Positions 1 through 64,000 of a stretch of DNA of 64,000 bases are shown here, piece after piece. This DNA is from Unio delphinus (Eukaryota; Mollusca; Bivalvia; Unionida; Unionidae). A program made the translations under genes and the position numbers. Below the pieces are notes generated by a model. That model made no database searches and had not been told where the DNA came from. It saw only the letters and a list, made by a program, of their open reading frames with translations. The stretch spans positions 10,863,001 to 10,927,000 of the forward strand of contig JAQISU010000115.1 of assembly GCA_029339505.1 (NCBI GenBank), read 5' to 3'. Within the stretch, counting starts at the first letter, position 1; every line of letters begins with the position of its first letter.

Positions 1-420
1 ACAGAGTATTTTAAATACCCAATACTATATAAATTAGATAAATAGATATCCCATACTGTATAAAATAGATACCCCATACTGAGTACTGTAGATATCCCAT
101 ACTGAGTACTGCAAATATTCCATACAGAGTATTTTAAATACCCAATACTATATAAAATAGATACTCCATACTGGGTATATTAAACACTCTATACTGAGTA
201 TATGTACCATACTGTACAAAGCAGATATCCCATACTGAGTACTGTAAATACCCCATACTATATAAGGTAGATGCTTCATACTGGGTACAGTTAAGACCCA
301 ATTACCATACAATATAAAGTTAATACACCATACTGAATACTGTAAATACTCATTATATAAAAGCTGATAACCCATAATGAGTACTGTATATTCGTATTTA
401 TTTCTTGATATGAGCTTTCT
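1..420. repeat. Degenerate AT-rich tandem repeat (CCATACTGAGTACTGTAAAT-type)
   Basis: Short irregular repeats of phrases like 'cccatactgagtactgta' and 'atactatataaaatag' recur every 30-50 bases. The long minus-strand open frame across this block (148-438) is a by-product of the repetition. From 421 to 869 I see no feature. Confidence 0.75.
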
Positions 421-869
421 TGGGTTGCTAGTGACCATGAAGTTTCAAAACTCAACAAAAAAGGATCCATCTCTACAGCTTCTTACAATCATCTCTAAGG
501 CTAAATAACATGCTGAAGTCCACTGAGAAAACGACTCCCAATTACTAATATTCATTCCGTCTATATTCTTTGTTGATTAACTCTGAAAGTCCTGTACCAC
601 ATCTGAACTGTCCGTATTTCTTGAACATTCTCAGGTGCATCAGGGCAACAAACCAACATAAGTTTGATTCATAATTGTTGGATTACTTTCATTTGATTAG
701 AAGATTTTTTTTACCACACCACTGGAAACAGACAAAAGTAATCATAATGTAATAAATACAATAGATTCCATAACATTGGAATGGCTGCCATCTCTGAATA
801 AAGATAAACTAAAGGAATTCAAGGTAATGCTGTTACACTTTAATGCATTATTAAATTGTATTGAATTAC

Positions 870-60399
<59,530 letters not shown>

Positions 60400-61249
60400 C
60401 TAAAAACAATGTATACAGAGACACAATATTACTACATATTGCAAATTGTAGGATTAATGCAAGGTATAGGATAATTATATGCAACAATAATGTTGACTAT
60501 TATAATAGGCAGTAATATTACTGTTATTATTTACTATACTAACAAACACCTGTAAATTGAAATCTTACTGCAGCATATTAACCAAGTCTTCATAAGCCAG
60601 TCTCTATTCTATTGTGTATTACCACAATGTGGCTGCATTCTTTGTAGTCACTGATGTTATGTATATTTAACCTGTAGTGTCTGCTGGATCTGTGTCCATA
60701 ATTGAGGGTTAGATTTATTTTATTTTATTACGGTGATATGGTACTATCAACAGTCATTACCATTTTTATTGATCATAATTTGTATATGTTTATTTAGGAT
60801 GTACAAAGAAGTAATTTAAATGAAAATTTTAACAAAATGTATCTCTTTTTTTTCAAGGTTGCATTATTTTATATTTCCCCAAATGAGGCCGCTTTATTAG
60901 CAGTTACTAATGTTATGAATTATTTTATCAGTATTGTGTGCCTGAACTCCATCTGTAATTGAGGATTGGTTATTTCCTTAGGGTACTACATAAATTGATC
61001 CCAAAAAATTATTTTGAAGATAAATGATTTGTATTAAAAATGTGAATTTAACAAATTGTACAACTTCTTTTCAAAGCTACATATTTGATGAGATTGCTCT
61101 AAATTTGCAGGCACTAACTAACTGCTGTTTTTTGATGATAAAGTGAGCATTAAATCATGGCCATTTCATTTATTTTTACCTAATAGGGTCCAATTAATTT
61201 GGTATTTTCTACAAGAAGAAAAATGAGATCCAAGTCTACCCCAATGTTA
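60400..61249. other. Sequence upstream of unit 1 exon A
   Basis: No exon of type B or C, signal-peptide exon or promoter could be identified. AT-rich intron or 5' region. Confidence 0.55.
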
Positions 61250-61544
61250 CCGTATTTACCGTATATGTTGGGACACCGTATTTGTTGGGACACCATAATT
61301 TTATTTTAAAAGTAATTTTTTTGTGCACTGTATATTCTGGGACACATAACTTTTCTTGAGTCGTAAGTTGTGGGACACCTTTTAAATCATTCGAAAAGTA
61401 CATGTCAGAAAATGTACACAAACGTGTATTTTATTAAGTAAAACTTTAAAAAAGAAAACTTCGAGTGTTGTTTATTTTCACTTTTCGTAAAAATATATTC
61501 AGAGAGAGAGAGAAAAAGAAAGAGACAGAGAGAGATATACCAGT

Positions 61545-62449
61545 AGATAGTGACTGTACTTTGTTTTCTAATAATTTATGTCGACAAACTGCCAGTTCCG
61601 ACCCATACTTTGTTCAACAATTAGTTGATCTTGCCGCTAGGCTTTTGATGTCGCGGTCGGATCAAAAAAACATAGCAGCACATTTTCTCACCACTCTTCA
61701 GCTAGTTAAGTCTTTGATCTTGCCGCCTCGCTTGTGAGTCATGTTCTTCAGATGTACTCTTACAATGACAGCATTTACATCTGTGGGTCATTCAGCCACT
61801 GAATTTTCTGATTGTAAATATCAGCACAGCTAAAAGGATCAATTGATGAACACAATTTTCCAATCAACAGGTGGTCGAAGCAGGATTAGCAAGCCCTTAA
61901 ATTTACAGTCCAGGAAATTGATGCGTACAGAGGACTCCTGTATACGTGATTTTCTGAATCCCATATATAAAAATTGTGTGAAAATACGGATTACGCATTT
62001 CCGAGACATTTGAAAGTGATCGGTGATTAAAACAAGTTTTTTTTTTTTTTGCTGTGAAAGTTTCGTTTTTAACTTTATTTACATTTACGATGGCTACCAA
62101 CTTCAAGGTACAACGCAAATTAAATTTACAGTTTCTGGAAACTAAATATCTGGCTTGTAAAGAGTTAAGGGATGTACATCGCGCAAAGAGGTCTGTGAAA
62201 TTTTTTGATAATGTGATAATGCCGACGTTGAATTTCGTATCAGGATGTGATCAATGCAATATTTTAATTTGGATTTTATTACACAAAGGTAACCAAAATG
62301 TAATTTATCAATATGCAAGTGTATTTCACACTGATACTGTCTTCATGTTATCTTTTTTTTTCAGCCCCCCCCCCCACTTATCTTAACATCCGCCTAGGTC
62401 GGCAATATTTCCTCGGGCCCGAGGATAACGAGATAAATGCGTGGGACTG
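61545..62449 (+). mobile_element. Tigger-like element copy 2, nested and truncated
   Basis: Same family as 18482-19993, in reverse orientation. The right end keeps the terminus (inverted 'CAGTCCCAC') and 'ggcaatatttcctcgggccc'. The left terminus is lost. On the plus strand 62089 starts 'MATNFKVQRKLNLQFLETK', equivalent to the start of copy 1. The frame runs out within 50 codons. Confidence 0.8.
62089..62240 (+). pseudogene. Tigger-like transposase N-terminus, copy 2
   Basis: 'QRKLNLQFLETKYLACKEL' matches the first helices of the CENP-B-type DNA-binding domain, followed by 'RAKRSVKFF' and then non-homologous sequence. Middle and catalytic parts are deleted, as in copy 1. Confidence 0.65.
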
Positions 62450-64000
62450 TACCCACAAACTTTAAATGATTTTCAGATCAGATCTGGCTTGTCCTGATGC
62501 GATTCGACTGCTTTCAAAATACAGTCCACAACTGTTTGTTTATCTGCACTCTTAATACGAGACGTGTGGTCATTTTCCTTGGCTTCCCTATGTCGGCCGA
62601 CTTTGTATACACATGCATAGTTAAAAAAATCTCCACGCTAATAGGAATCCAATGTCAGCTTCCGGGGTCGGTTTGTTTTGTAATAAATTAACCTTTGTAT
62701 TTGATATCCTGCCAATAAGTTCAAACAATGAGTTTATGGCTGTTACAAGGTGTGTTTTTTCAACACCTGGGCTTTCATTTATATGCCGTCTGCAGTCATA
62801 ATTGATACAATCTGGTTTTGAGTTATTCGGTAAATAGTATATACAGCATTAACTTGCCTTTATAATACTTTTTGTATCCCATGGAATCGAAAAGATTGTC
62901 ATTTGTACTCACATTGAATGTATTTCTAATAATGATTTTAGTTTGCGAGATATTGTCATATTGTTACCCTGGATATAATACACTCTTGGTTATTTTGTAC
63001 CGTACACCGTATCACGCGTAAATGTCAGTTGCTTTCGACCAATGGAGCTGATAATTCTCACTCTTTCTTTCTCTATCTCATTCATATGTGATTTTGCGGA
63101 ATCCAGTTTTCATTTTCATAACATTCAAACCTTTGAGGACAACTAAACATGATTCGTTTCTCAATATTCACGTCAATGACTAATGTGTTGCGTTGTCTGA
63201 CGAAAGCTATTACACTATGGATAATGGATTCATGCGCTACTCATACGGAGTTTGTGGATATATTTTTCCTTTAATAAAATGCTAATGTCGACAAAAAATG
63301 TGAATAAATGATGACAGTACAAGTTTAGTTTCTTGTTTATTTTATTTTATGATCAAATACGCATTTTATTTATCTATTTTATTATAACATGCGGTGTGGC
63401 CAGTTGTTGGCGGGGGGGGGGGGGGGGAATTGAACATGTTTTTCATTTCCTAAGTCTTGGGACACACGATGTAAGTTTAAAAAAAGTTCACCATAAGTTC
63501 TGGGACACGAAAAAAAATTATTATTTTTTCGTGTCCCAACATATGCGGTAAATACGGTATAAACAATCTCATGAGCTAGTCAAACATGCTAAATGTGGGA
63601 GTAGTTTAATTGTTTTACATGGAAATTAAATGTATTTCAGTGGCACAATATAATTACAAAGCAACTTTGAATAAACCCTGAAACTGGGGTCTCACTTATT
63701 CACTTTTCTGTTTGACAAATGCAAGAATAAAATATGTAACCAATCTTATATAAACACTGGAAAGAAGGCACCAGAGTTCTGATATCAGACATGATTTTAT
63801 TCATAGATGCACATACACTGCAAGTTTGATTTGAACAGATGCTTTTTAAAGCAGAATATACAACCTATAAAAAGTACCTGAACTGATTGATGGATGAATG
63901 CATATTCATGTACAAAATGAATCCTAAAGCTGTTTGCATCCTGAAGTGGGGAAATAATATATGAATGGTCACCTCTGAATTTATTTGTGCAACATTCTAA

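Larger units (their letters stand above)
61250..63557. mobile_element. TIR element (CCGTATTTACCGYATATG termini) with TA duplication
   Basis: 2.3 kb with near-perfect inverted termini that start CCGTATTTACCGYATATG and continue 'ttgggacac', TA on both sides (61248-61249, 63558-63559). The word 'gggacac' recurs several times at both ends as subterminal repeats. No transposase of its own was seen. It contains a Tigger-like copy (61545-62449). 63558-64000 shows nothing reliable. Confidence 0.8.

Noticed and set aside
148..438. 96-codon minus-strand frame at the left edge
   Set aside because: Product of degenerate AT-rich tandem repeats; no similarity to modules A, B or C.
61465..61737. 90-codon plus-strand frame with an Arg/Glu/Lys-rich run
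   Set aside because: Formed by a GA-rich simple sequence plus non-coding parts of the nested Tigger-like element.
63879..64000. Minus-strand open stretch starting 'LECCTNKF' that faintly resembles module A and ends at a possible GT donor
   Set aside because: It lacks the later conserved cysteine and the YEWG motif, and it ends in phase 0 or with a stop in the required phase. Probably chance.

Overview
The window is AT-rich animal DNA with spliced genes, many simple repeats and a dense, layered load of transposons. tRNA-derived SINEs, pogo/Tigger-like, piggyBac-like, Gypsy and DIRS-like elements, together with the kind of cysteine-rich secreted protein encoded here, suggest a lophotrochozoan, most likely a mollusc (bivalve-like). 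That assignment is inference; no species-specific marker is present.

The main content is one large host gene on the minus strand, running from about 60.4 kb down to 0.87 kb and open at both ends. I could place 34 exons that join in frame to 5,892 nt (1,964 codons). They form ten tandem copies of a 189-199 residue unit. Each unit has three modules always in the order A-B-C. A is about 84 residues with the cysteine pattern C-x14-C-x5-C-x4-CC-x18-C. B is about 55 residues with C-x6-C-x16-C. C is about 58 residues with one cysteine, starting 'DFSL..W'. Splice phases are constant: A starts in phase 1, B starts in phase 2, C starts in phase 1 and ends in phase 1. Each three-exon unit is therefore a phase-symmetric cassette. 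Many N-x-S/T sites and paired cysteines point to an extracellular glycoprotein. I know of no named domain that fits, and the function is unknown. In four units (5, 8, 9, 10) module A is split by one extra phase-1 intron at the same codon.

The introns hold the rest. 1-0.87 kb: degenerate AT-rich repeats. 2.9-3.3 kb: a 46-bp minisatellite built from the module A exon end and its 5' splice site. 9.25-11.06 kb: deleted pogo-like element. 18.5-20.0 kb: Tigger-like element. 21.4-22.9 kb: non-autonomous Tigger-type element with an internal duplication. 23.2 kb: SINE. 27.95-38.41 kb: a degenerate piggyBac-like element broken by a Gypsy retrotransposon, together filling an intron that was originally only about 340 bp. 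39.1 kb: SINE of a second family with perfect target-site duplication. 43.2, 46.2 and 47.5 kb: three different minisatellites in and near one intron. 48.0-49.2 kb: Tigger/Jerky-like relic. 49.7-50.5 kb: SINE split by a piggyBac-type MITE. 55.4-57.4 kb: DIRS-like tyrosine recombinase relic. 58.1 kb: 34-bp minisatellite. 59.1 kb: SINE. 61.25-63.56 kb: a TIR element enclosing a second copy of the 18.5 kb Tigger family.

Nothing in the plus strand looks like a functional host gene. All transposon reading frames found are broken.
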